From assembly GCF_918797525.1 (NCBI RefSeq), contig NZ_OU963893.1, forward strand, positions 3,534,001 to 3,598,000: a DNA stretch of 64,000 bases. The letters run 5' to 3'. Below the pieces are notes generated by a model. It ran no database searches and was not told where the DNA came from. It worked only from the letters and a program-made list of their open reading frames with translations. The first letter of the stretch is position 1, and every line of letters starts with the position of its first letter. Of this stretch, positions 49,374 to 58,500 are shown one piece after another. Both the position numbers and the translations under genes were made by a program. This DNA comes from an unidentified bacterial endosymbiont (GTDB lineage: Bacteria; Pseudomonadota; Gammaproteobacteria; Enterobacterales; Enterobacteriaceae).

Positions 49374-49954
49374 TTAGTCACCTCCCTGACAGCTTCCTCA
49401 AAGAAGCGTTGAAACTCAGCTGCAGTTATGCGGACCATGCCGCCCGAAGCCTGTGTGGAATGCCCCATTTCAAGCGGATAGGCATAGGGCACGTTGTTGC
49501 AGAAATAAATGGCCTTCATCCCGACTTTGAAGAGCGACAGCGTATAGTTCCCGGCCGCTTTTGTCAGATCACCTGTCTTATCAACCCGGCCTGTCTCGTC
49601 AGTCGTTGGCGCATCAAAGGACACCTGCCAGTTACCGCGAAAGCGTCCGCCCGTATACCCCGGCGGTGCTTTGATAGCCATCCCATCCACCACCCGGGCT
49701 TTTTTCTTCAGTCGCCCGGTTTTGGTCAGGTTGTCGGGATTGGCGCGCTGCGCCTCGTTGTGGTCGTAAACAGCGCGATTATAGGAAACGGCTGTCTGGT
49801 TAACTTCCCACAACTCCGGGTTGCCCACTGGAGACATCACCACCAGCTGGTTAAGAATTTTGATTCCGACGGCGCGCACCACTGCTTCCTGATTCGTTTT
49901 CGCCTTGTTAACGAAAGCCGTGATTTCAGCCAGGAAAGCCGCGTTCTCGCCCAT
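49370..49954 (-). CDS. minor tail protein Z / HK97 gp10-like
   Basis: The 194-aa product belongs to the gp10/Z family at the head-proximal tail end: AVGIKILNQLVVMSPVGNPELWEVN near residue 27, then GRFRGNWQVSFDAP and YCNNVPYAYPLEMGHS-like residues. It lies 1 bp after the head-tail connector gene. Confidence 0.85.
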   Translation of the reverse strand: MGENAAFLAEITAFVNKAKTNQEAVVRAVGIKILNQLVVMSPVGNPELWEVNQTAVSYNRAVYDHNEAQRANPDNLTKTGRLKKKARVVDGMAIKAPPGYTGGRFRGNWQVSFDAPTTDETGRVDKTGDLTKAAGNYTLSLFKVGMKAIYFCNNVPYAYPLEMGHSTQASGGMVRITAAEFQRFFEEAVREVTK

Positions 49955-49955
49955 G

Positions 49956-50306
49956 CTAAGCTCTCAGTTGCGCTTTGTAGCAGAGCACCAGCACGGCAGG
50001 TTTTGCCGGGTTCGGTTTGACAACACGGTAGGCTGTGCCGTCAATATCAACCACATCACCGATTTTAATTTCCTGCTCTGCCGTAAAAACGATCTGCACG
50101 TCGCCGTTAACGATGACCGTTCCATCAATTTCGCCTGGCGCGTATTCGGTCTTCACGCCCACAGCAGTAAAACGGACCGCTTCAGTTTTATGCTCAACGC
50201 CGCCGATAACCGTTACTGAGCCTTTACGGGTGACGTTGTACGTCGCGCCGTTCTGCCTGAGCATGCGGGTCGCTCTGGCCTGCATACGTTGGTAATCAAT
50301 CGCCAT
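49956..50306 (-). CDS. phage head-tail connector-type protein
   Basis: The 116-aa product (MAIDYQRMQARATRMLRQNG, then IVNGDVQIVFTAEQEIKIGDVVDIDGTAYRV as separate beta segments) fits the head-closure position between adaptor and Z. ATG 50306 is chosen for GAGGG eight bases upstream. The family is a general phage type without a specific name known to me. Confidence 0.7.
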   Translation of the reverse strand: MAIDYQRMQARATRMLRQNGATYNVTRKGSVTVIGGVEHKTEAVRFTAVGVKTEYAPGEIDGTVIVNGDVQIVFTAEQEIKIGDVVDIDGTAYRVVKPNPAKPAVLVLCYKAQLRA

Positions 50307-50307
50307 A

Positions 50308-50790
50308 TCAGGCCCTCTCTGCAAATGCATTAATGGCGTAACCACGACCACCAGCGAGGTCGCCCAGCAGCGCCATCACGGCAGGATAGGACGGCGTGAA
50401 GACTTCACCATCTGCGACCGCATAGGTCATGGTTACAGCACCTTCCACACGTTCAGTTTTCACAGCGGCTTCGCGCACGCTGGAGAGTAAATCGCCCTCG
50501 ATTGCCTCTACCGCCAGCATGCACTGCGCGGTTACAACCTGCCGTGGAACTTCATCCGGCGGGAAATCATGTTCATCCAGAACGACATTCACGCGTGGCC
50601 AGGCCAGAGCCTGTCTCGGGTCAGTTTTTGAGCCAACCCACTCCAGCCCCTCCAGGTAATCCATTGCCTTAATCAGCAAAGGTGTGAGCTTGTCAGGCAG
50701 TTCAATGCCGCGTATTTCCGCAAATGAGGCAAGATCCTCTTCACTGGCGTAGCTGTTGGCATCAGGAGAGGTGATATCGGTATTGATCAT
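50308..50790 (-). CDS. head completion adaptor (DnaT-like domain)
   Basis: The 160-aa product shows the DnaT-like phage domain: SYASEEDLASFAEIRGIELP near the start and KAMDYLEGLEWVGSKTDPRQALAWPR in the middle. These proteins dock on the portal as gp6-type adaptors, despite the name derived from DnaT. ATG 50790 follows AGGA by seven bases. Confidence 0.8.
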   Translation of the reverse strand: MINTDITSPDANSYASEEDLASFAEIRGIELPDKLTPLLIKAMDYLEGLEWVGSKTDPRQALAWPRVNVVLDEHDFPPDEVPRQVVTAQCMLAVEAIEGDLLSSVREAAVKTERVEGAVTMTYAVADGEVFTPSYPAVMALLGDLAGGRGYAINAFAERA

Positions 50791-50826
50791 CGAATCATCC
50801 TGTTTATGGGGCTTTCGCCCCATTCG

Positions 50827-51116
50827 TTATTCTCCGGCAGGCGCAGTGAAGGTGATCTCATCCGTGGTTTTCGCCACTCCTTCAACCGTGCCGGTTACCT
50901 TGAAGGTGCCAGCAACGTCTGATGTGAGTTTCACCGTTGCACCACCAGCAGAGCCTGTTTGAGAACTGGCCGTGCTAAGCGTGCCACCTGTGGACGTCCA
51001 CGCTACGGTTTTACCGGATACACCGGAGCCATTCAGCGTGTACTTCAGAGAAACAGTTACCGCGTCTGTGCTGTCAGCAGTTGCGGAGGTTTTATCCGCT
51101 GACAGCGTTACTCCCC
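50827..51116 (-). CDS. Ig-like domain added to the capsid protein by probable -1 frameshift
   Basis: An open frame without ATG, GTG or TTG start runs from just inside the capsid 3' end to TAA 50827-50829. It encodes about 95 residues of a bacterial Ig (Big_2/invasin) fold: VTLSADKTSATADSTDAVTV, then VAWTSTGGTLSTASSQTG, GATVKLTSDVAGTFKVTGTV. The capsid ends GTG GGG GAG TAA; slipping back one base on the G run gives GGG GGA GTA ACG, which joins directly to VTLSADKT. Ig domains on phage capsids and tails are known to be appended in this way. The exact slip codon is inferred. Confidence 0.7.
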
Positions 51117-52061
51117 CACTGCGGATTCCAGTTTAATCAGCACGCCTGCCGTAGATTTGTTGCTGGTGAAGTGTTTCTTCCAGTTGCCCGCAGTGCCGAT
51201 GGCGGTCAGGTCAGGGTTATCACCTTTGGCGGTATCCCAGCTGTAGCCCAACAGGTCAACGTTCACCACGCCTTCAGCACGATAGCCAACCGCAAGGTTT
51301 TCCTGATCGTTGATATCGTAGGAACGGAAGCCCGGCGCCTGAGATTCGGTGACGGTAACCGCTCCGGCCACCAGCCCAAGGATCGCATCAGCGTCCATGG
51401 TGTCAGTAACCAGCACAGGTTTACCCAGGGTGCCCGGCTGCCCGCCGTAAACCACCACGCCCGCTTCTTCATAGATTTTGTTGGCGATCGCCTCATCCAC
51501 GATGTCGAAGTAGGTAGCGGAGTGCATAACGAAGAGCACAACACGGTTAAACTTGTCGCCGTACTTACGCAGACCGCGCGTCAGGGTCTTCTTACCGTCA
51601 GTTTCAATGTCGGCTGTTACGACCATGTCGGCGTTGGCGCCAATAGCAGCCGTCAGCGCCTTCAGACCGTATTTCACGTAGCCTTCCAGCGTCGCGTCAG
51701 CCACATCAGTGCCGATCACTTCGGAGAACTCGTCAACCGAGCGGCCGCGGCGTTTGAACGCTTCTTCAGTCGTTTCGTATGGACCGTATTTCCACGGCGC
51801 TTTGACGGAAACTGCTTCGCCGGCGCCAATCTTCTTACCCGTCACTTTTTCGGTGGAGTTAACGTCACGCGATTCGATAGAGCCGCCAACCTTGTAGAAG
51901 GCACGCTTGCGGAAGTCGCCTTCAATCAGCTCGTTATCCAGCAGGATCGCGCCGTTGGAGGACGCGTTGAAAATAGCCAGGTTGTCCTGGCGGCGCTCGA
52001 GGAAAGCGGTCTGCGCCAGGTCATCATAAATAATCAGGTCACTATTAACAGTGGTAGGCAT
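51108..52061 (-). CDS. major capsid protein
   Basis: The 317-aa shell protein has a family-typical beta start (DLIIYDDLAQTAFLERRQDNLAIFN), an alpha-rich centre (VDEFSEVIGTDVADATLEGYVKYG) and SATYFDIVDEAIANKIYEEAGVVVYGG near residue 185. It ends SAVGE at a G-rich site where frameshifting can add an Ig domain. It is flanked by the scaffold gene and adaptor genes as expected. Confidence 0.88.
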   Translation of the reverse strand: MPTTVNSDLIIYDDLAQTAFLERRQDNLAIFNASSNGAILLDNELIEGDFRKRAFYKVGGSIESRDVNSTEKVTGKKIGAGEAVSVKAPWKYGPYETTEEAFKRRGRSVDEFSEVIGTDVADATLEGYVKYGLKALTAAIGANADMVVTADIETDGKKTLTRGLRKYGDKFNRVVLFVMHSATYFDIVDEAIANKIYEEAGVVVYGGQPGTLGKPVLVTDTMDADAILGLVAGAVTVTESQAPGFRSYDINDQENLAVGYRAEGVVNVDLLGYSWDTAKGDNPDLTAIGTAGNWKKHFTSNKSTAGVLIKLESAVGE

Positions 52062-52072
52062 GGGTTAATCCC

Positions 52073-52843
52073 TTATTTCGGAAGTTTGAGGAAGGCCTGC
52101 TGGCCATGCTTGCGGATGTAGTCCGCTTTGTCGCTGGCGCTCATTTCGGAACGTTTCAGGCTGCCACCGCCGTTTGGTTTGTGTCCACCCGCGCCGGTGC
52201 CTTCTGCGCGTGGGAACAGATGCGGAGCCGTCTCCTTTAGAGACTCCGCCCACTCAAGTGGGCTTAGTGGAGTTTTGCCGTCTTTACCGAACAGAACATC
52301 GCCATTTGCATCAACTGCTACGGCCTCGCCTTCGTCGTTGAGCTGGAATGTGCCTTTGGCACGCAGAATCAGATCGTCGGATGCTTCCGGCAGCGCGCCA
52401 GCTTTTGAGGCTGCTGCACGGATTGCATCGCCCAGAACCCGGTCCCGGAATTTGTTGGAGAACGCTTCGGCTTTGTCGGCGCGTTCATTTGCGGCTTTAA
52501 TCTGCTTATCAACGTCAGCACGCAGACGCTCGGTGCGCTTATCGAGCACCTCATCAATTTTTCCGGCGGCGATAAGCTTTGCCTCTTCGTCGTCGGAAAA
52601 ACGCTGGAGGATCCCGCGCACTGCGTCAGGATCGATACCATCAAAGCGAGACAGGGTTTCTTTTTGCTGCTTGATGGTGCCCAGCAGCTCAGAGTTTTTT
52701 GATTTCAGGCCAGTGACTTCGCTGGTCACACGCTCATCAATCAGCTTCTGTATTTCTGGCGTGATTTCGATACCACCGCCACCGCTGCCCTCTCCGCCGC
52801 TTTCTGGTGCGTAAAATTTCAAGAGCATGTTTCGAATTAACAT
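52073..52843 (-). CDS. capsid scaffolding protein
   Basis: The 256-aa acidic protein has a long coiled coil (about residues 40-145: VTGLKSKNSELLGTIKQQKETL, RTERLRADVDKQIKAANERADKAEAF) after a glycine-rich start (SGGEGSGGGG), directly upstream of the capsid gene. Size, composition and place fit a scaffold rather than a protease. ATG 52843 follows AAGGGG. Confidence 0.8.
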   Translation of the reverse strand: MLIRNMLLKFYAPESGGEGSGGGGIEITPEIQKLIDERVTSEVTGLKSKNSELLGTIKQQKETLSRFDGIDPDAVRGILQRFSDDEEAKLIAAGKIDEVLDKRTERLRADVDKQIKAANERADKAEAFSNKFRDRVLGDAIRAAASKAGALPEASDDLILRAKGTFQLNDEGEAVAVDANGDVLFGKDGKTPLSPLEWAESLKETAPHLFPRAEGTGAGGHKPNGGGSLKRSEMSASDKADYIRKHGQQAFLKLPK

Positions 52844-52878
52844 AATTTCCCCTTGGGATTTTGCCGGGCCTCGCCCAT

Positions 52879-52904
52879 AAAAAAGCCCCGGCGGATGCCA
52901 GGGC
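52879..52904 (-). terminator. terminator-like hairpin between head gene and scaffold
   Basis: On the minus strand GCCCTGGC-ATCC-GCCGGGGC is followed by six T. It lies inside the late operon and must be overridden by antitermination. Confidence 0.65.
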
Positions 52905-52923
52905 GTGAAGAAAGTAATGGTTG

Positions 52924-54021
52924 TTAGTAGTCAGTACCTGAGAGCTGTTTCAGACGTTCCAGGCTGATCCATTCGCCTTTGTCAGTGAACATATCCTCCA
53001 GGTCGATTTCACCCGCGCGGAACAAACGGCCACGCTCGGCACCCAGAACCTGATCCTGCCGTTGAGCTGGCTGACGCGCGAGCCATTCCAGATACGAAGT
53101 TTTCCCCGGTACCTGTCCATCCATGCTGGCACGACTTCCCTCGTCCATCTCATCGATATCGATGCCAAGTTCGCGCCAGGATTTAAGGATTAGGGTTTCA
53201 GTAGAACGGCAGCAGAAATGAATTTTCCCTGGTCCCTGCAGGTAAGGCACCTTATGCCCGACCGGTTTGTTATCCAGGGTGTAGCGCAGCAGGTCACGAA
53301 TAATGCAGTCATGACTTGTTTTATTGTCCAGCGTAGACAGCCACTGTTTGCCTTTCACGATATCGCTGTTGGCACTGGTGAAGCTGTTGCGTGCTGTGGC
53401 AGCCAGATGATTCACGGCTGTTTTAGCGATGCTGGCGGCGTTTGCCCTGCTCATCTGCAGCGCGCCGTCGCGATAATCTTTACTGGCGTGGCCGAGAACA
53501 CTGCGCGCGATTGTTTCTACCGTGTCGCCGGCAAGATACCCCCTGCGGACGGCGTTCACTATCCGCGCCAGCCTGTCCGATTTCAGATTCTCCGCCCACT
53601 CACTCAGCAGCCTCCCCTGAAAGGGCTGCGCCATCGCCGCGGCATACACCATATCGGAGGTGATGCCCTGCAGCGGATAGTGAGACAGGACCTGTGAAGG
53701 CAGAAGGGAATCGAACAGGCTCATCTGATAACTGGCTTCGTTCTTTGCCAGCGCCACCAGCTCACTCTCGAGCCCGGCCTGCATGGTGGCTACGGCCTGA
53801 TGGTTAAGATCGCGCACACTGCCCAGTAAACTCTGCAGACGGCTAACGGTGAAGCTCTCAGGAGGTAATCTGTCCAGCGCATCCAGTAGACGTGCCGACA
53901 GGTCAGCATCCGTCTCGTTAAGCAACTTCATCATCCGGTTTGCCACGCCTGTTGCATAGCGGCTCAACCAGACGGAATGTGCGATCGACTCATCGCGCAG
54001 GCTTTCGTTTACGGTTGCCAT
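52924..54021 (-). CDS. head morphogenesis protein (SPP1 gp7 / Mu F-like)
   Basis: The 365-aa product includes the Mu F-like minor head domain: SRANAASIAKTAVNHLAATARN near residue 198, then WLSTLDNKTSHDCIIRD and GKIHFCCRSTETLI with the typical cysteines and His. It probably is ejected or helps portal-dependent head assembly. ATG 54021 lies in TGATATGGC after the portal stop, the same junction as terminase to portal. Confidence 0.88.
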   Translation of the reverse strand: MATVNESLRDESIAHSVWLSRYATGVANRMMKLLNETDADLSARLLDALDRLPPESFTVSRLQSLLGSVRDLNHQAVATMQAGLESELVALAKNEASYQMSLFDSLLPSQVLSHYPLQGITSDMVYAAAMAQPFQGRLLSEWAENLKSDRLARIVNAVRRGYLAGDTVETIARSVLGHASKDYRDGALQMSRANAASIAKTAVNHLAATARNSFTSANSDIVKGKQWLSTLDNKTSHDCIIRDLLRYTLDNKPVGHKVPYLQGPGKIHFCCRSTETLILKSWRELGIDIDEMDEGSRASMDGQVPGKTSYLEWLARQPAQRQDQVLGAERGRLFRAGEIDLEDMFTDKGEWISLERLKQLSGTDY

Positions 54022-54022
54022 A

Positions 54023-55412
54023 TCAGCCACCGGTCAATGTGGGGGCTTGGTTGCGAAGTGCATCAATCACTTCGTCCGGGCTGTCTGCCGGGTCGATGAG
54101 GTCGAGCTTCTGAAGCACCCTTATCATGTCGGTATCGCGCAGCGCGCCGGACTGCCACGCGTTTACAATAGCAGTTACCATGCCAGACTCTGCAACCTTC
54201 GCGATGAATTCCTGGTTGATGGTGTAGGCTGGCTCATCGCCTTTAATTCCCAGATATTTTGCGCACCAGCCCAGCGCCAGCGTATAGGCCTCTGATACGT
54301 TTGAAACGCAGATACCCAGCACAGAGGTTGATGCGCTCTGTTCACCGCTTGCCTGCGTTGCCGTCTTCGCCGTGGCGTTCTGCTCAATCAGCCGCGCGCC
54401 AAGCTGCACCATGTAATCACGCTTGCTGTCCATGGCCTCTTTCGCCAGCATGTTCGGCTGCGCCTGGGCATAGCCAAACGAGCCTTCTTTAGGAAGCAAT
54501 AAGGGTGAGCGGGAACCGATTTTGACGCCTTTTTTTTCCAGGTGGTCGCGCCAGTTGGTATCAAGCCCAGTGATATACGGCTGAACCTGTCCGCAGAACC
54601 ACACGCTGTCCTCATAGTCAGCACTGTTGCGGTAATGGCCGTGGTTAATTTCCACCAGCGTGGCCAGCGGAGAGTCATCGATAGTAGGGTCGTTGTTCTG
54701 GGCACCTACAAAGGTGAACGGGATTTCGTCCCAGTAGTCCTTTCCTTTCGGCTTCGGTTGATATTCGCTGCTAACGGTATAGGCTCCGCTTGCGCTACCA
54801 CCAGCCCGGCGCCAGACCCGACAGATAAACTTCCCCTCTGCCAGCTCCAGTTCGCGGTACTGGATTTCGTCCTTATAAGCGAAACCGTCAGGCTCTTCTA
54901 CACATTCACGCAGGATCACCAGCACCAGCTGATCGCGTCCATTGATACGCTTCGTTCGCCAGTTGATGATGTTCTCTGCCTGGTAGCGGAGGATAATCGC
55001 TTCGTCGGACTCTGCAGCGTAATCGACGTAAATGCCCTCTCGCGCAACCTCCAGCACGTTCTCGGTCACCAGCTGCGACTGCTGATAAATACTGGTACCG
55101 GCCCCGTCAGCATTGTCCAGCAGGTATTTCAGCTTTTCCGGACCGCTGAAGGTGGGATCCTTTCTAAACGCCATACCAAGCATGCCGATCTTCGTATTAG
55201 CGGCAATGGCATAGAATACCGCGCGGCTAAGATAGTCCTCATTGCGCTTACGGTTGCGCGTGGATTTATCGGTTGGGTCGAGATAAGGCAGGTACTTATT
55301 GCCCGCGGCTTTTACCGCCTCAACTCCCTTACAGAAATCACGATATTTCTTCCAGGCAGCAGAAGCCGCCCCGGTGTTCTGGTCGAACCCAGGTGATGTC
55401 GTCGTTTGCCAT
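54023..55412 (-). CDS. portal protein (DUF4055), with apparent frameshift near residue 7
   Basis: The DUF4055 portal is open from about 55410 to 54023 in one frame (SPGFDQNTGAASAAWKKYR, then YLPYLDPTDKS, MLGMAFRKDPTF and GARLIEQNATAKTATQASGE), but that frame has no start codon before an ATG at 55183, which would lose about 75 conserved-looking residues. ATG 55412, one base after the terminase stop, opens MANDDIT in another frame that ends after 24 codons. ATCAC here could be what remains of a tandem ATCACATCAC (MANDDITSPGF); loss of 5 bp would explain the shift. Portal genes forms a 12-mer ring at the packaging vertex, so this may disable the phage. Confidence 0.75.
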
Positions 55413-55413
55413 A

Positions 55414-56721
55414 TCAGAAGGTGGTGTCCATGGTGATTGAGTATGCTGGTTTCACGATCGGGTAATCCTTCACGATGAAGTACCCACCAGCATCATTGGG
55501 GTGATCGTTATCCGCTTTTTTGTCCGGCTCGCCGTTCGCTGCCCAGACTTGTTGTTCAAGGCTTTCGGTATAGACCGGGCAGTTTTGCACGTTAACCAGA
55601 TAGCGGCGTTCGCCGTTGGCGTTGCAGAACATGGCGCTCATCGAGTTGATGCGGTCTTTAACCGGCGGGTTGGCATCATCAACGATGACGCTGAATCCGG
55701 CATCGTTGAGCTGGGCGATATCGGTCTTGCTGGCGTTCTGGGACTTGCGGGAGTCGCCTGACGCATCCGGATAGATGTAAATCTCCCGGCTCTTCACGTA
55801 GCGACCATGCTCATAGCGCCAGAACTCTTCCTGAATGCGCTTAATCATCGCCGGCGTGTCGTAGACTTTCACTAACTCACGAACAGCGCGCGGCAGGCCG
55901 TTTCGCTTAACGTGAACAATCGCGGCCATTTTCCCCACGTTGAAGTCCATGCCGATAAACAGCGGATCCCCATCCTGAATCTCGTCAGAACAGTTATTTA
56001 GCTTGCGGTTGAAGGTGTGGTAGATGGTCCCGCTGTTGAGGTTGGTGAACTTCCCGCGCAGGTATGCCTGAATCAGTTCATCAGGATAAGAACTTAGCAG
56101 CGACGGGATGTAATCCGGGGGCAGATTCTTCGCGTTGTCGAACGTACTGGCCTGTATCAGACCGTACAGAGCAGAAAGCTCGGGCTTTTCACGCACCGCC
56201 TTCACGAACTGCTGGTAGACGAATTTGAAGCCTTCCGGCGTTGTGGTGACATCGATGCCGTTACGCAACCCATCGACCTTGTAACGCATACGGGCTATGA
56301 TTTTTCGCCATGCCTGTTGCGCTTTGGCTGCCGCCATGACGTCCAGCTCATCAACCATCGCGTTACCGATTTTGAAACCGACTATCGAGCCGGGCTTCTC
56401 CATTGAGCGGCAGATTGTGGTCCCGCGGTATCGTCGCCCCTCGTAGAAGTGAACCTCTTTGTTCCCCTCATTGATTATGACGCTCAGCCCCCAGTCAAAG
56501 GCCACTTCCTCAATCGTCGGGTAGAAGATGTCACGGATCTGCGGGTACGTCGGCGCGAAATACCCCTGGTTGATTTTAGGGTGCTCCCACATCCCTTTGC
56601 AGATGCCGCCACAACCCACCCACGTTTTACCGGAACCAAACCCGGCAACGTAGGCTTTGAATTTGTGCTGCATCGCAAGGAAGCGCGCCTGAGGGATGTT
56701 AAGTGTCGGGCTGATCCCCAT
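55414..56721 (-). CDS. terminase large subunit
   Basis: The 435-aa packaging ATPase-nuclease has Walker A in GFGSGKT near residue 28, a Walker B-like MVDELD near 123, the coupling TTTPEGF near 159, and a C-terminal nuclease with the acidic GMDFNVG near 258 and late YPDASGDSRKSQN. ATG 56721 is chosen from GAGGG six bases upstream and because ATG 56736 lies further into the small subunit gene. It overlaps terS. Confidence 0.92.
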   Translation of the reverse strand: MGISPTLNIPQARFLAMQHKFKAYVAGFGSGKTWVGCGGICKGMWEHPKINQGYFAPTYPQIRDIFYPTIEEVAFDWGLSVIINEGNKEVHFYEGRRYRGTTICRSMEKPGSIVGFKIGNAMVDELDVMAAAKAQQAWRKIIARMRYKVDGLRNGIDVTTTPEGFKFVYQQFVKAVREKPELSALYGLIQASTFDNAKNLPPDYIPSLLSSYPDELIQAYLRGKFTNLNSGTIYHTFNRKLNNCSDEIQDGDPLFIGMDFNVGKMAAIVHVKRNGLPRAVRELVKVYDTPAMIKRIQEEFWRYEHGRYVKSREIYIYPDASGDSRKSQNASKTDIAQLNDAGFSVIVDDANPPVKDRINSMSAMFCNANGERRYLVNVQNCPVYTESLEQQVWAANGEPDKKADNDHPNDAGGYFIVKDYPIVKPAYSITMDTTF

Positions 56722-57679
56722 CCTCTGCCCTCGCATCCACTACGTTGATATTGATCTGCACTGGGGTAGGTTCATCGTCATTACCATCACCGGCTAGCTC
56801 TTTGCGGAGTTTCTCGACCTCAAGCTGCCGGCGTTCGATTTCAATCTGCTGCAGGCGCTGCGCGAATTCGCTATCGGCCAGGCCCAGGCGCCTCATAACC
56901 GCTTCGTACATGCGCTCGCGGCTTATGGCCTTTATCTCCACTCCACTCTTCCCCAGCTTGACGCCGGAGTATGCCAACGCAGCATCAGGGGAAAGTTTCC
57001 TTGTGTCAGCGAAGTAAGGCTGGCCAATGCCATCGCCATTGCAGCGCGGGCATTCAGGGTTTGGGTCTCGGTTGTGGTCATATCCATAGCCGCCCACGTC
57101 GACTGGCTCACGCTTGTCGCGTTCTTTAACTTCCAGCCGCTTCTCTTCAAACTCCACGGCATCGCGCCATTGATATTGATGGCCAAAGCCCCAGCAGTGA
57201 CGACACGCACCACGACGATATTGTGAAAGCTGGTTTGCGTCGAAGGTGGCGAGCTGCCACATCTGCGCGAGGACTTCATCGGCACCGCCAAGCGTGCGCG
57301 CAATGGATGCTTTCTGCTGCTGCGCAATGGGCTGAGCAACGTTAGGATTCGTTATAAGCTGACGACCGTAATTTGGGTCACTATAACCAGCGCGTGCAGC
57401 GGCGGCGGTGGCGTTACCATCCTTCAGGTATTCTGCGACAAAACGTCTTTGCTGTGCCGTTAATCCATCATCATCCATCAGCTCATTTGCGCTTTGTTCT
57501 TTTTGCGCAGTGCGCACTTTTTTCTGCGCAGATTTTTGCGCAGAAGGTTTTTTGATATATCGACGGGCGGTAGCGTAATTCAGTCCCTGCGCTTCACACC
57601 ATTCCTTTGGTGATACGCCGGTTGCGGCATGTTCGGACAGGAACCGTTGCTGAAGCTCGCCCCAGTCCGGTTTTGCCAT
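56699..57679 (-). CDS. terminase small subunit with zinc-finger-like insert
   Basis: The 326-aa product begins with helix-turn-helix-like residues (ATGVSPKEWCEAQGLNYATARRYI), then a Terminase_2-type domain (LTAQQRRFVAEYLKDGNATAAAARAGYSD as consecutive parts near residue 73). A central pair of motifs, CRHCWGFGH and CPRCNGDG (near residues 158 and 212), resembles a DnaJ-type zinc finger. A coiled coil ends the protein. It binds the cos or pac site. It is longer than usual small subunits (150-200 aa). Confidence 0.88.
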   Translation of the reverse strand: MAKPDWGELQQRFLSEHAATGVSPKEWCEAQGLNYATARRYIKKPSAQKSAQKKVRTAQKEQSANELMDDDGLTAQQRRFVAEYLKDGNATAAAARAGYSDPNYGRQLITNPNVAQPIAQQQKASIARTLGGADEVLAQMWQLATFDANQLSQYRRGACRHCWGFGHQYQWRDAVEFEEKRLEVKERDKREPVDVGGYGYDHNRDPNPECPRCNGDGIGQPYFADTRKLSPDAALAYSGVKLGKSGVEIKAISRERMYEAVMRRLGLADSEFAQRLQQIEIERRQLEVEKLRKELAGDGNDDEPTPVQININVVDARAEDGDQPDT

Positions 57680-57691
57680 TACTCACTCCAA

Positions 57692-57723
57692 TAAAAAAGC
57701 CACCAGCGGATGCCAGTGGCTTG
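57692..57723 (-). terminator. terminator-like hairpin before the terminase operon
   Basis: On the minus strand AAGCCACTGGC-ATCC-GCTGGTGGCTT is followed by T-rich sequence, 13 bp before the small terminase start. Confidence 0.65.
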
Positions 57724-57925
57724 AATAGATGTGGTGTCCTGTGCTGCCACGGCGTGCATTACAAATTACACGGCGGGGATTCACCGAAGTGAATCTGGTT
57801 TCAGGCTTGCCCGTTTTTCACGGGACGCTTCTATGGCGCGCAGGTCAGCATCCTGCATTCACCACAATTCGTCATTATCACAGACACTCTGTGAATACCC
57901 ATTGTAATGTTCAATGTGATGGCAA

Positions 57926-57946
57926 TAAAAACCGCCCGGAGGCGGC
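57926..57946 (-). terminator. terminator after the 62-aa gene
   Basis: On the minus strand CCGCC-TCCG-GGCGG is followed by five T, 20 bp beyond the stop of the 62-aa gene. Confidence 0.7.
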
Positions 57947-57966
57947 CTGAAATAATCGAATCTTGT

Positions 57967-58155
57967 TCAGTGAGGTGGGGGTATTGGTCCTTTGAGAACG
58001 ACAGCTTCACCGTTATGGCAAAGATCGTAGCCACGAGTTAGATGCCATATACCTCTGATTATTTTCCCTGTAACCATATCTTCGGTTTTACCATACGAAA
58101 AGTAAGCTATCTGGACACATTCATTGTGTCTGATCCAATAATATCCCTCTTTCAT
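57967..58155 (-). CDS. 62-aa phage protein of unknown function
   Basis: MKEGYYWIRHNECVQIAYFS opens a compact 62-aa product; AAGGGG lies seven bases before ATG 58155 and a terminator follows. Opening residues of this kind (YYWIRHN with a following IAYF) are frequent in small phage proteins that annotators call hypothetical; the function is unknown. Confidence 0.7.
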   Translation of the reverse strand: MKEGYYWIRHNECVQIAYFSYGKTEDMVTGKIIRGIWHLTRGYDLCHNGEAVVLKGPIPPPH

Positions 58156-58241
58156 TATTCACCCCTTAAATTGTTTCATTAAGAAGTGTATATGACGATT
58201 CAGAACCCGGTGGTCGAGGAAATGTTTTTTTTCAAGTATGT

Positions 58242-58263
58242 GATGCCGGGTGCCTCCCGGTGA
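58242..58263. repeat. 22-bp repeated hairpin element, copy 1
   Basis: GATGCCGGGTGCCTCCCGGTGA, identical to the copy at 58501-58522. The core CCGGG/CCCGG forms a five-pair stem. Confidence 0.75.
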
Positions 58264-58397
58264 CCTCTCGCTGGTTATCAAAGCCACGTGCATATATGCA
58301 GACAGAAGTCAACAAGGCGTACCACCGTCTGGAGGGATTCATCACATCAATAACTTAATCAAAATGAATTCATGCGGTCAATGAGTGGTTTAAGTTG

Positions 58398-58428
58398 CAA
58401 AAAAAAGCCAGTTCGGACTGAACTGGCT
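58398..58428 (-). terminator. strong intrinsic terminator in the non-coding stretch
   Basis: On the minus strand AGCCAGTTC-AGTCC-GAACTGGCT (9-bp perfect stem) is followed by eight T. No gene lies immediately upstream, so it may end a small RNA or the 58.9-kb lipoprotein transcript. Confidence 0.8.
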
Positions 58429-58500
58429 GGGTCTTGCAGTAAGTAGATAGCACATCACACTTAGCTCGATGTTTAGTCTATTCCTTTAGTTATGCCTTCG

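Noticed and set aside
48453..49412. 319-codon plus-strand frame across V and U
   Set aside because: It covers two well-supported tail genes in antisense and has no family features.
51081..52121. 346-codon plus-strand frame across the capsid gene
   Set aside because: Antisense shadow of the capsid gene, with no start context or recognisable sequence.
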